64,000 bases of DNA from Monarcha castaneiventris obscurior (Eukaryota; Chordata; Aves; Passeriformes; Monarchidae). Each line of letters begins with the position of its first letter. Positions within the stretch are counted from its first letter, which is position 1. Of this stretch, positions 54,559-63,167 are shown in pieces. A model generated the notes under the pieces. That model had not been told where the DNA came from and did no database searches. It worked only from the letters and a program-made list of their open reading frames with translations. The position numbers and the translations under genes were made by a program. The stretch is taken from contig JAMPIT010000230.1 in assembly GCA_026261815.1 (NCBI GenBank), positions 36,726,501 to 36,790,500 on the forward strand. Direction: 5' to 3'.

Positions 54559-55311
54559 CTATTTCAATTGTTCCTGAGTCACAGGTATAATAATTTTGGA
54601 AGGATCTTTTGCATTTAATTGTAAATCTTTGATTTTTAATTTAATTGTTAATCTTTGACGGCATTTGATGATCAGTTGAGCGATCAGCTCAAAGATGGTA
54701 AGTGCCGTCTTTTTTGGTTGATGGGGTAGAAACACCCACTCAAGGACATGTAAGGGGTCAGACCACTGACTATTCCACTGCCCTATGATAGCTGTAGGGT
54801 GGAAATTAACTATGAAAATAAACATAGTAATACATATTTTAGGGTAAATACAGTGAACTTGTCTGTTTGTGACAGCCTGCTTCACTATTTCAAGAGCAGC
54901 TTTTGCTTTTGGAGTTAATTTTTTGGGGGAATTTAGATCAGGATTATCTTTTAGGATGTTAAATAAGGGTGCCAGTTGTGATGTAGTCAATCCTAGATAC
55001 GGTTTGAGCCAATTTATGGTACTCAAAAGTTTTTGCACATTGTTTAGAGTTTTAATTTTTGTTGAAAATTGAATTTTTTGTGGTTGTATGGTCTGATTTA
55101 TGATTTTGAGTCCAAGATATTTTCAGGGTGGTTGTTGTTGGACTTTTTCTGGTGTCACTTGCAGCCCATATGTTTTTAATGCTTGCATTAGGCTTGGTCG
55201 AATTAATGAAAGATCTTTTTTGGTTGGGGTTGCTATTAAAATGTTATTCATATAATGGTAGCAGTATGGCCCCGGAAATTGTTCTTTGGCTGATGATAAT
55301 GTTTGAGCCAC
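54559..55311 (-). pseudogene. ERV reverse transcriptase, catalytic part and connection
   Basis: The 55123-55311 part contains the catalytic loop as YMNN in place of the YMDD that retroviral RT requires: both Asp residues are changed to Asn. ILIATPTKKDL and LQVTPEKVQ follow. The 54559-55038 part contains the thumb/connection (INWLKPYLGLTTSQLAPLFNIL, PHQPKKTALTIFELIAQLI). Stops lie between the parts. It cannot act as a polymerase. Confidence 0.88.
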
Positions 55312-55314
55312 ATA

Positions 55315-55860
55315 TCACTGACAAATTGTGGGGCTGTTTTTTATTCCTTGTGGTAAAACTTTCCATTGATAACGCTCCACTGGTGCAGTGTTATTAATGG
55401 ATGGCACTGTAAATGCAAACTTTTGGGTGTCATTTGGGTGTAAAGGAATAGTAAAAAAACAATCCTTTAGATCCACAATCAGAATGTCCCAATTGACAGG
55501 AATCATTGTAGGGGATGGCATGCCTGGTTGCAGGGCTCCCATGGTTTCCATGACCGCATTGATTTTTCTGAGGTCATGTAGCAACCTCCATTTCCCGGAT
55601 TTCTTTTTGATGACAAACACTGGGGTGTTCCAAGGGCTTGTAGATGGTTCTATATGCCCTTGAACCAGTTGCTCTTGCACTAAAGTTTTGAGGGCGTGTA
55701 ACTTCTCCCTTTCTAGGGACCACTGTGGTACCCACACAGGCTTAGTGGTGAGCCATTTTAGGGCTTGTGTGGGATATTTCACGCCCTTTAAAACAGTGGC
55801 CCCTATTAAAAATCCGTTCCTACCCGTACTCCCCATGCAGAAAGAACATCCCTCCCTCAT
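55315..55860 (-). pseudogene. ERV reverse transcriptase, N-terminal part
   Basis: It encodes the RT fingers and palm start: [73 protein letters not shown] with the first catalytic Asp, and [10 protein letters not shown]. The pattern is that of alpha/betaretrovirus-type RT. The frame lies one phase back (-1) relative to the protease frame, matching the pro-pol frameshift layout of betaretroviruses. An in-frame stop at its end separates it from the next RT part. Confidence 0.9.
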
Positions 55861-56117
55861 AGGCTGAGTGGTGCTGCAGTGACATATGGTCGTATGGTGG
55901 CTGTCTGACCTTTGGGATTTTTGACTAACACACTTTTGCTGCTCAAGGAGCTCTGCGTGGTTCCCCCAAGGCCAGCAATGGTAGTTCCTACAGCTGTGGT
56001 AGGCCATGACAGTGGCCAGGTATGGGCAGAGATAATTGTAACATTTGCCCCTGTGTCGACCATCCTGCTGACTTTTATTTGTGAGGGCCTCGCCTGAAGC
56101 ATGGTTACAGTGCACAC
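55857..56117 (-). pseudogene. ERV aspartic protease
   Basis: A retropepsin segment: [18 protein letters not shown] carries the DTGA active site, and [17 protein letters not shown] follows the usual second half. It is in the same phase as the dUTPase frame, separated from it by a stop near 56151. It overlaps the RT frame, which is -1 relative to it. Confidence 0.87.
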
Positions 56118-56150
56118 AATATTAGGTTTTTGATCACTTATGACCTCAGT

Positions 56151-56531
56151 TCAGCACACTTCAGGTTCTCCAGTGGATCTGAAGCTTTGGTTTTGTTGCT
56201 CTACAGGCTCTGTTTCAGGAATAAGAAACTGAAAAGGGATGAGTTGGGCAATTTGTGTTTTTTCGGGGATTGTCACGGGTGGAGTAGGAGTTGAAACTAA
56301 GGTGTGTATCTGTCCGGTGAAATTTGCATCAATAATTCCAGGGTGCACAAAAATACCTTGTAGAGTTGCACTGGATCTCCTAATCAACAGTGCACTTAGT
56401 CCTCTCCCGATGGGCCCATGGGCCTTGAAAGGGACCTTGTGTACTCTTAAAGTGCTGATGGTTACTGTACTAGAGGTGGAAACATCAATTCTAGCAGCTC
56501 TTGCTGTCCTTCCTGTGAGCTGGTCACACAA
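56151..56531 (-). pseudogene. ERV dUTPase domain
   Basis: The blocks KVPFKAHGPIGRGLSALLI, GIFVHPGIIDANFTGQIH and VTIPEKTQIAQLIPF match the conserved order of trimeric dUTPases. A dUTPase in front of the protease is typical of the pro gene of betaretroviruses. The frame is -1 relative to gag and overlaps its end by about 70 nt, consistent with gag-pro frameshifting. The N-terminal motif is altered, so activity is doubtful. Confidence 0.85.
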
Positions 56532-57769
56532 GCTTGCACAGGAAGGTGGGAAGATGTTTGTATCTGCACGCGTCTTCCCCTCGCGCTCGGAGTAGCTGTC
56601 AGCAGCGTAGCGATGGCAGCATTTTCTTTGGGCTCAGCAGAGGAGTGATGACTCTGGCTCTCTCTGTGGGTATGTATCGGGTTTCTAGTTTGTGTATTTT
56701 CCAGGGGCTGCTTTAACTCCTGTGGTGGCGGTGGCGCGTGCGCGATGGCGGCAACTTTAAAAATCTTTAATGCACCGTCACTTCCAGGTTTGACATAGGC
56801 TTGACTCCTGTGTGACGACGTGTCTCCAAGGTCTGCCCATGAGTTGCAGCCCTGGGCGGGTGCATCTGATGGGGGCAGGGTTGTAGGCATGGTCTTGCAG
56901 CCCAGCCAATCAGCTCCAGGGCAAGGCAGTCCGAGTGCATCCGTGGTGATGCAGGACGCATGTGACTCCAGCACGTGCTGTTCAGATGGCCACGTAGGCA
57001 CACTTGGCACCTCTCCACAGTGGCCACACATGGCTCTGCAGCAGCTGGGCACGGCTTCATAGTGGCAAGGTGTGGTTTTACCGTGGCTGGGGAGAGTTTC
57101 AGGGTGATCAGCGCATTTCGCTGTTGGTGTGTCCCAGCACGGGCAAGCGGTGCTGCTTTGCGCACTTGTAGGATGCTCCTCGGGTGAGATGCCCCAGCTC
57201 AAGCTGGCAGAGCTGCCCCGCTCGGCTGCGGGATGTGTCTCAGGTGAGACATCCCGGCACGAGCCAACGGCGGAGGAGCCCCGCACAGCTGCAGGGCGCA
57301 CCTCCTGGGAAATGTCCCAGCACGGAGCGGCAGCATGATTTCTCGCTGCTGCTTTGCCTGTCCTTTTCTCTCGCATGCCCATTGTGGCATTCACACCTCT
57401 AGCTGCTCTTCCTGGTGCCCTCTCCTCCCTGCTGGCCCCAGTGGGCGGCGCTCGGGGTGTCCCCACTGCTGTCCTTGCGATGCTCTCGGTTTTTAACTGC
57501 CCTAGCAGATTCACTATAAGCCTCCAAGGCTTTGTCACATTGATGGCTGATTCGTCTCCTATGGAGGCTGCTTCCACTATAAACTTGCCTACTTGCTCCC
57601 ATGTTTTTAAATCTAGAGTGGTTCCTTCAGTTATATATAGTCCATGCTTCTCGGACCATGTTAGCAGGGCCAGTAAAGTCTGCTTATTGTACCTTATCCC
57701 CTGTTTCTTTAAAAGAGGAATCCGTACCTTAATAACGGGGTCCTGCTGTACCGAGGCCCACACTCCCAT
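56462..57769 (-). CDS. ERV gag: matrix domain plus Cys/Pro repeat region, no capsid
   Basis: 435 codons begin MGVWASVQQDPVIKV. The first 95 or so residues (IPLLKKQGIRYNKQTLLALLTWSEKHG..., LKTWEQVGKFIVEA) look like a retroviral matrix domain. Then comes an unusual stretch of about 22-residue repeats (CWDISQEVRPAAVRGSSA, SCRDVSPETHPAAERGSSA, SWGISPEEHPTSAQSSTA) and a Cys/His-rich segment. I find no capsid major homology region and no CCHC zinc knuckle. The frame is free of stops over 1.3 kb while pol is broken. It may be a deletion product in which capsid and nucleocapsid were replaced by repeat sequence. It is not expected to form particles. Confidence 0.65.
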   Translation of the reverse strand: MGVWASVQQDPVIKVRIPLLKKQGIRYNKQTLLALLTWSEKHGLYITEGTTLDLKTWEQVGKFIVEAASIGDESAINVTKPWRLIVNLLGQLKTESIARTAVGTPRAPPTGASREERAPGRAARGVNATMGMREKRTGKAAARNHAAAPCWDISQEVRPAAVRGSSAVGSCRDVSPETHPAAERGSSASLSWGISPEEHPTSAQSSTACPCWDTPTAKCADHPETLPSHGKTTPCHYEAVPSCCRAMCGHCGEVPSVPTWPSEQHVLESHASCITTDALGLPCPGADWLGCKTMPTTLPPSDAPAQGCNSWADLGDTSSHRSQAYVKPGSDGALKIFKVAAIAHAPPPPQELKQPLENTQTRNPIHTHRESQSHHSSAEPKENAAIATLLTATPSARGRRVQIQTSSHLPVQACVTSSQEGQQELLELMFPPLVQ

Positions 57770-58052
57770 ATTTTTCTTTCCCGGCAGCGTCTTCTATTCC
57801 CATAAAAATGTTGGGGGGTCAGGACCCATGCGGCTCTCTCCACCGCCTTCCGCAGCTCTCCCCGCTGCACACTCTCTGCTGCTCCACCGGGAATTCACAG
57901 CTTTTTCTGCTGTTCTCCGCAGCCCTATGGGCTGCCGGCTGCAACCCCCGCTGCCCTGAGGCTATCCCTGCCGCTCTCCAAAGCCTTACCAGCTGCAGGC
58001 AGCAATTCCCGCTGCCCTCTGCCTCTCCGCAATATCCGCGGCAGCTTGTTGT

Positions 58053-58070
58053 ATCACGTCGGGGTCACCA
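58053..58070 (-). promoter_or_regulatory. ERV primer binding site, tRNA-Trp type
   Basis: On the minus strand the 18 bases TGGTGACCCCGACGTGAT lie 3 bp after the 5' LTR. This equals the tRNA-Trp primer binding site of avian leukosis/sarcoma viruses as I know it. Confidence 0.9.
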
Positions 58071-58073
58071 GGC

Positions 58074-58419
58074 GTCGCTTTGATGTCGGAGGCAGAAATG
58101 CGACGCGACACACATTGGATCATGCACAGTAGCCAACATTATTGAGTTCTTCCTCACTTATATAGGGTTGAAGGTCCTCACGGTTGATTCCTATTGGCTG
58201 AACCAGTTGCCAGCCAGCTAACCAGCCAATTGCAGCTTGCGACCCCAACGGCCCGGACCTGCCCTCCAATGGTCCACACTGGTCATGTTACATAACCTAT
58301 TGCTCAAGGCACTTACATAATTCCAGTTACAACTTAATTATTTCAGTTATAAAACGGGGAGTTATAAAATGGGATTAATTCTTATTGTGAGGCGTTCAGG
58401 CCAGCTGTTTCCCATCACA
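58074..58419 (-). repeat. ERV 5' LTR
   Basis: 346 bp, same length as the other LTR, on the minus strand TGTGATGGGAAACAG...CAAAGCGAC. It contains CCAAT (AGCCAATAGG) and TATATAAGTGAGG boxes. Transcription from it would run away from gene 6 and antisense to the array. Confidence 0.9.
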
Positions 58420-58925
58420 ATAAACAATGACTGCCCAGTCCCGTGGCACAGCTAGGGGATCCTCCTGAGCCCTCTCTGGGCCCCAGACGGGAAGGGGGCT
58501 CACCCCAGCCATGCCCAGGCCGCCGTAGCTCAGGCTGGGGAGCAGAGCTCGACATGTATCCCCTGCCATGACCCGGGGCTGGGGCTTCTCCTGCTGCTGG
58601 AGGTGCTCGGAGCCGGCAGCCAGGGCAAAGAGCTCCCTGGATGTGGGGGAACTGCAGCTCCCTTGGTGTCCCCAGCATCTTCTCAGGTCCACACGCTGCC
58701 ACAGCGTCCTGGGCGCCCAGGGCTGGACACTGGTGGCACCAGGACTGTTCCTGGGGTGCCCCTTGCTCCTGGCAATGCTTCATTGGCGGAGGATGGGCTC
58801 CCATTTTCACCTCCAGGCTTTTCCTGGCCATGAGCACCCTCAGGGCTGAGCCGGTGCTGCTGCCCCCGAGGTGGGCAAGGCGGTGACAGCACAAAGGGGC
58901 TGAGCACTGGCCTGAGGCCGGGCTC
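58420..58925 (+). other. Upstream region of gene 6, proximal part
   Basis: Only about 0.5 kb of the usual upstream block remains between the ERV and the promoter core. It has the same variant as unit 5: a short deletion (CCACACGCTGCCACAGCG) and a damaged GC box (GAGGTGGGCAAGGCGG). Confidence 0.65.
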
Positions 58926-58985
58926 TGATGTCACAGGGTGTCCTGGCCCCGGCACTGTGACATCACCATGCCATCCCTATAAAAG
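58926..58985 (+). promoter_or_regulatory. Promoter of gene 6 (no intact GC box)
   Basis: Perfect CRE-like inverted repeat (58926-58936 with 58955-58965) and TATAAAAG at 58978-58985, 42 bp before the ATG. The ERV ends about 510 bp upstream of the inverted repeat. Confidence 0.83.
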
Positions 58986-59019
58986 CCGGGCCAGCCCCAC
59001 TGCTGCCAGTGCAGCCGCG

Positions 59020-60282
59020 ATGGGAAGCGCCGCAGCCATGAGCGACGGTGGCCTCCTGCTCGCTGCACTTGCCCTGCTGCTGCTGCTGGCCACCGTGGCT
59101 GTCTGGTGGGCCATTGACCACCGGGCACCACGGGGGCGGCAGGCAGGGACTCGCAAGGTGCGACAGCGCCCCGGGGTCCGGGCCAGGGGCCCACGGAGGA
59201 GCCGAGCAGCCCCTGTGGCTCCCAGGGCCTCCAGGCCTCAGACGAGTCCTCGCGAGCGTCCGCACGGTCCTGCGAGCCCACAAAGCGTCCCCTGCAGCTG
59301 CGGCCCCTGTGTGAGCGTGGCCAAGGAGCTGCAGGGGCTGATGCTGCTGCTCTGGGCTCCGCGGGGGACACCGGCACCGCTCTACGCCGGGATGTGGCGG
59401 GCGCTGTGGGCACGGCTGGAGCAGCTGGGCAAGCGAGGCCACCTGCCCTGCTGTGCCTCGTCCCACTGCTCCGGGCGCAACCGGCCCTGCAAGAGGCTGC
59501 TCCCGCCCACAATGGCCTTCCCGTGGAGAGCCTGCAGCGTGTCAAGGTTATTCCGCCGGAGGAAGCCCATCCCTCCAAGAAGCACGAGCCGTCAGAGATC
59601 CACCATCATTTCAGGAGCCTCGAATGCCTCTGACGGCCTCCAGCCCTGCAAGACCCTTCCTGCGTCTGACCACCGCCCTCCCTTCGAGAAGCTCCCTCCC
59701 TCTGAGGAGCTCCCCGTCACTGGGACCCCACATCCCTCTGAGACCCTCCCGACAGCCTGCGTTCCCTCTCAGATCCACCAGCCTTTGAAGATCCGCCCGC
59801 TTCAAAGACCCTTCGCTCTCCGCCCGTTCCTGCCTCCCTCCCAGACCGTTGCTTCTGAAAGCCCCCATCCCGCCCAGACTCTCCAGAAGCCCTGCCAGCC
59901 TGTGCACACTGAGGAGCCCCTGGACAGCTCTCCCTGCTCCCTTGGGGATCACCAACATCCCATGAAGATCGACACCCCCGGCGCATCCCAGAGCATTGAC
60001 ACGGCCTGGGAAAGCCGGGGAGCAGAAATGGGAGCCCAGCTGGAGCCAGAGAAGCGTTCCCAGGAGCAGGTGGCAGAACCACAAGCATCCTGCAGCCAGC
60101 GGTGTCCACCCCAGGGCTCCCAGGATGCTGCAGCTGAGCCAGCTGGGAACAGCCCGGGCTTGGTGGCAGAGACGGCCCCCAGGAGACCCTGGAGGTTCAC
60201 CGGTCTCCAGGAGGCTGCCCCAAGACGGCCACCGTGCCCCAGCCAGGCGTTTGTGGTGTATGGAGAGCCCTTCTGGGTTTAG
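59020..60282 (+). CDS. Array gene copy 6: single-anchor, Pro-rich, Cys-module protein
   Basis: 420 residues, intact. The segment after the anchor reads AIDHRAPRG. Before the first Cys motif it reads ASPQSVPCSCGPC (others ASPPSV). The second Cys cluster is LPCCASSHCSGRNRPCKR. The basic patch is changed to RLFRRRKPIPP, and the MEIDT motif to MKIDT. Pro/Ser repeats and the C-terminus FVVYGEPFWV are conserved. It lies directly downstream of the ERV insertion, yet frame and core promoter are undamaged. Confidence 0.76.
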   Translation: MGSAAAMSDGGLLLAALALLLLLATVAVWWAIDHRAPRGRQAGTRKVRQRPGVRARGPRRSRAAPVAPRASRPQTSPRERPHGPASPQSVPCSCGPCVSVAKELQGLMLLLWAPRGTPAPLYAGMWRALWARLEQLGKRGHLPCCASSHCSGRNRPCKRLLPPTMAFPWRACSVSRLFRRRKPIPPRSTSRQRSTIISGASNASDGLQPCKTLPASDHRPPFEKLPPSEELPVTGTPHPSETLPTACVPSQIHQPLKIRPLQRPFALRPFLPPSQTVASESPHPAQTLQKPCQPVHTEEPLDSSPCSLGDHQHPMKIDTPGASQSIDTAWESRGAEMGAQLEPEKRSQEQVAEPQASCSQRCPPQGSQDAAAEPAGNSPGLVAETAPRRPWRFTGLQEAAPRRPPCPSQAFVVYGEPFWV

Positions 60283-60614
60283 TTTTAAATAGATTAGGAT
60301 TTCCCCAAAGAGCTGTCTGAGTGTTCTTGCTGCTCTGCATTTGACTGCGAGAGGGCCCCTTTCTTCCCAGGGACTGCCTCGATGCTGGCTTTGGATTCAG
60401 GCTGGGAATACTGTGGAATGCTGAACTACCCATTTGGATTTAAAGTCCTATTTCTCCTCAGGGGCTGAGCAGCTTTCAGTTGCACCCTCACGGGTATTTT
60501 TTCCAAGTGCACCTGGTGCCACAGCCCTTTCTCATCCTGCTGGGAGCAGCAGCACAGTGGATTACACGGGGTTTAGGAGCTGAGCTGCTGCTGTGGAGGT
60601 TCCTGATGTGTCAG
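60283..60614 (+). other. 3' flank of gene 6
   Basis: The common 3' flank, with TTTTAAATAGATT directly after the stop. No canonical poly-A signal before the LTR at 61214. Confidence 0.6.
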
Positions 60615-61905
60615 GACACTGTGAGCTCCACGTCCCTGCTGTACTGATGATCCAGAGCTGGACACAGCACTCCAGAGGTGCCCCCGGGGCTGGGCAGAAG
60701 GTCAGGGTCCCTCTCTGCCCTGCTGGGAATGCACTTTGCTATGCCCCCAGGATCCCATTGGCCTTCTTGGCCCCAGGACACGCGGCTGGCAAGGGCACCT
60801 CATTGTCCCCCAGGGCCTCCAGCTCCTTCCCCACAGAGCTGCTCCAGCAGCTCCCCACCAGCCACCAGCCACCAGCCTGTGCTGCTGCCCGTGTTTGTTT
60901 CTCCCCAGCTGCAGGATCTACCTTTGCATTTGTTGAGTTTCAGAATGTTCCTCTCTCTTTGATCTGTCAAGGGCCACACAGCCCTCGGGGGAATCAGCCA
61001 CTCCTGGGGGTTTTGTGTCACCAGAGAGCTCGCATTGGCCCCTCCATCCAGGTCACGGATGGACAAATTATTCAACAGCCGGTGCTGACCCTTGGGGGAC
61101 ACCACTCGGGAGAGGCCTCTGGCATGTGCCCCTCAGCCAGTGCCCAGCCCGTCCCACCGTCCCCTCAGCCAGCCCACACTGCCCGGCTCTGCCCATGAGG
61201 ATTCCATCAGAGCTGTGGAGGCCAGTGAGCCTTTGGCTCAGGAATCCTCTGCACTCCCTTGGAGGAGAGAAGCCTGAGGGCAAAAGGAGTAAGAGACAAG
61301 AAACCTCTCTCTAGGTTATGGTGATAAGACGGAACCACCCCCAGCGTGCTGTGGTTTTATATGGTAATACCTTGTAACCAGTTGGTTAATTGGGTTCTAC
61401 CCCACCCCCTGCTTTTCCCATAAAAATGGCCCAGGATCTGCCCTGAATTAGGGAGCCGTTGTCCCTGGCCTCCCCTTCACAGGGACTGCTGGACAATAAA
61501 GCTGCCTCTGTGGAACTGCCACACACGGCCCCTGTCTCTCTGTCCCCGAGTTTGCCTCGGGTGATCTCGCAAAGAGATGAAATCACAAGAGTTGAAATCA
61601 CTTGTAGCCGAGAAATTGCTATCACCCGCTGTGCATGGAGGCTGCCTCGGCCCCTAGAAGAGCTGTTCTTTGCTGGACACTCTTTGAGAGGAAGGTCTTG
61701 GCTTTTGGTGCCTAACCAGCACCCTACCTCCTGCAACACAGAGCAAGTGTTGAAGCCTTGCTGCAGCGAGGTGAGACAACGTCCACTGCTGTCCCCTCAT
61801 CCATCCAGGGGGCTGTTCCTTTGAGAACATCGCGGGCCTCAGACACCACTTGCCTTTAATGAACCCACGCTGACTATTCCTGAGGACCCTCTGGACCACC
61901 TCTGT
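60615..61905 (-). mobile_element. Old CR1 fragment of unit 7, interrupted by an LTR
   Basis: The same CR1 segments as in units 4 and 5, with a local expansion of CCACCAG (CCACCAGCCACCAGCCACCAGCC near 60855-60878) and the LTR at the same base. Confidence 0.82.
61214..61738 (+). mobile_element. Solo LTR with 6-bp TSD CAGAGC (unit 7)
   Basis: About 525 bp, TGTGGAGGCC...CTGCAACA, flanked by CAGAGC at 61208-61213 and 61739-61744. It is clearly more diverged from the two other copies than they are from each other, so the insertion predates the split of these units. Confidence 0.92.
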
Positions 61906-63020
61906 CCCCCCCGGCCACCCGTTCCACACCCGACACCACCCCTGTGGCCCCTTCCCCAGCCCCTGCCAGCTCACCTGGCCACAGCAAGTACCACGTCCCC
62001 TCTCTGGCTCCCCTGCACCAGCCCCCTCCCCAGCAGTGCCTGATGTTGCTGATATTGGGGGGCTGCAGCTGCTCCCTCACACACCGGGGGTTGCCTCCCT
62101 CTGCTGTGCCGCGTCCCTGCTGTGCCCCATCCCTGCTGTGCCCCGTTCCTGCTGTGCCCTGTCCCTGTGGCTGCCACTGCCCCAGGCCAAGCCCTCTGCC
62201 CACATTCTGGAAAGGCCGGTCGCCTGTGGCATGTGAACATCAAGATTTGGAGGAGGCCAAGAGGAGCAGGAGGCATAGGATAAGGAGGGACACGAAATGG
62301 TTTTTTTGAGTCAGGAGTTCCTCTCCTATTTCTCCTTTTCCCTGCAAGTGTCACCTTCACTCTGTCCCTGCCGGGGTGTCTCAGGCCAGGAGCCACCCGT
62401 GGTGTCCACAGTGATCTGGGCCAGCGCTGCCTCGGAGGCACCAGTGGAATAGGGGATGTCCAGGCACGGGCAGCCAGGCTGGCCAGAGGCTCCGGAGGGC
62501 TGGCAGCAGTGTCCAGAGAGCCCGGGGAGGAGGCTGGTGCCCCACAGATAAACAATGATCGCCCAGTCCCGTGGCACAGCCAGGGCACCCTCCTGAGCCC
62601 TCTCTGGGCCCCACACGGACAGGGGGCTCACCCCAGCCATGCCCAGCCAGCCGTGGCTCAGGCTGAGGAGCAGAGCTCCCCGTGTGCCCCTGCCATGCCC
62701 CGGGGCTGGGGCTTCTTCTGCTGCTGGAGGTGCTCGGAGCCGGCAGCCAGGGCAGAGAACTCCCTGGACATGGGGGAACTGCAGCTCCCTTGGTGTCGGC
62801 AGCATCTTCTTAGGCCCAAATCAGAGGCTGTTTCCAGCTGGCGCTGCCACAGTGTCCTGGGAGCCCTGGGCTGGACACTGGTGGCACCAGGCCTGTTCCT
62901 GGTATGCCCCTTACTCCTGGCAGTGCTTCACTGCCGGGGACTGGGCTCCCATTTTCACTTCCAGGCTTTTCCTGGCCATGAGCACCCTCAGGGCTGAGCC
63001 GGTCCTGCTGCCTCTGAGGC
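61906..63020 (+). other. Upstream region of gene 7
   Basis: The common GC-rich upstream block with the minisatellite at 62101-62167. In its proximal part it resembles unit 4 (for example CAGAGGCTGTTTCCAGCTGGCGCTG in both). Confidence 0.55.
62101..62167. repeat. 15-bp minisatellite, about 4 units
   Basis: CTGTGCCCYGTCCCTG-like tandem units. Confidence 0.8.
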
Positions 63021-63133
63021 GGGCGGGGCGGTGACGGCACAAAGGGGCTGAGTGCTGGCCTGAGGCTGGGCTCTGATGTCACAGGGTGTCCTGGCCCCGG
63101 CACTGTGACATCATCATGCCATTCCTATAAAAG
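63021..63133 (+). promoter_or_regulatory. Promoter of gene 7
   Basis: GC box at 63021-63031, perfect CRE-like inverted repeat (63074-63084 with 63103-63113) and TATAAAAG at 63126-63133, 42 bp before the ATG. The bases between the inverted repeat and TATA differ slightly (TCATGCCATTCC), but the spacing is kept. Confidence 0.85.
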
Positions 63134-63167
63134 CCGGGCCAGCCCCACTGCTGCCAGTGCAGCCGCG

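Larger units (their letters stand above)
52303..58419 (-). mobile_element. Betaretrovirus-like ERV provirus, 6.1 kb, defective
   Basis: Two 346-bp LTRs (52303-52648 and 58074-58419) enclose gag-, pro- and pol-derived frames on the minus strand. ATAA flanks both ends (52299-52302 and 58420-58423), and other units show one uninterrupted CAGATAAACAATGA or CAGATAAATAATGA at this point, so the insertion point is certain even though the 4-bp duplication is short. The order is LTR, primer site, gag matrix, dUTPase, protease, RT, RNase H, integrase, polypurine tract, LTR. Capsid, nucleocapsid and env were not recognised. Frameshifts and stops interrupt pol. By eye the LTRs differ at roughly 37 of 346 positions, so the insertion is old. 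Confidence 0.93.
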
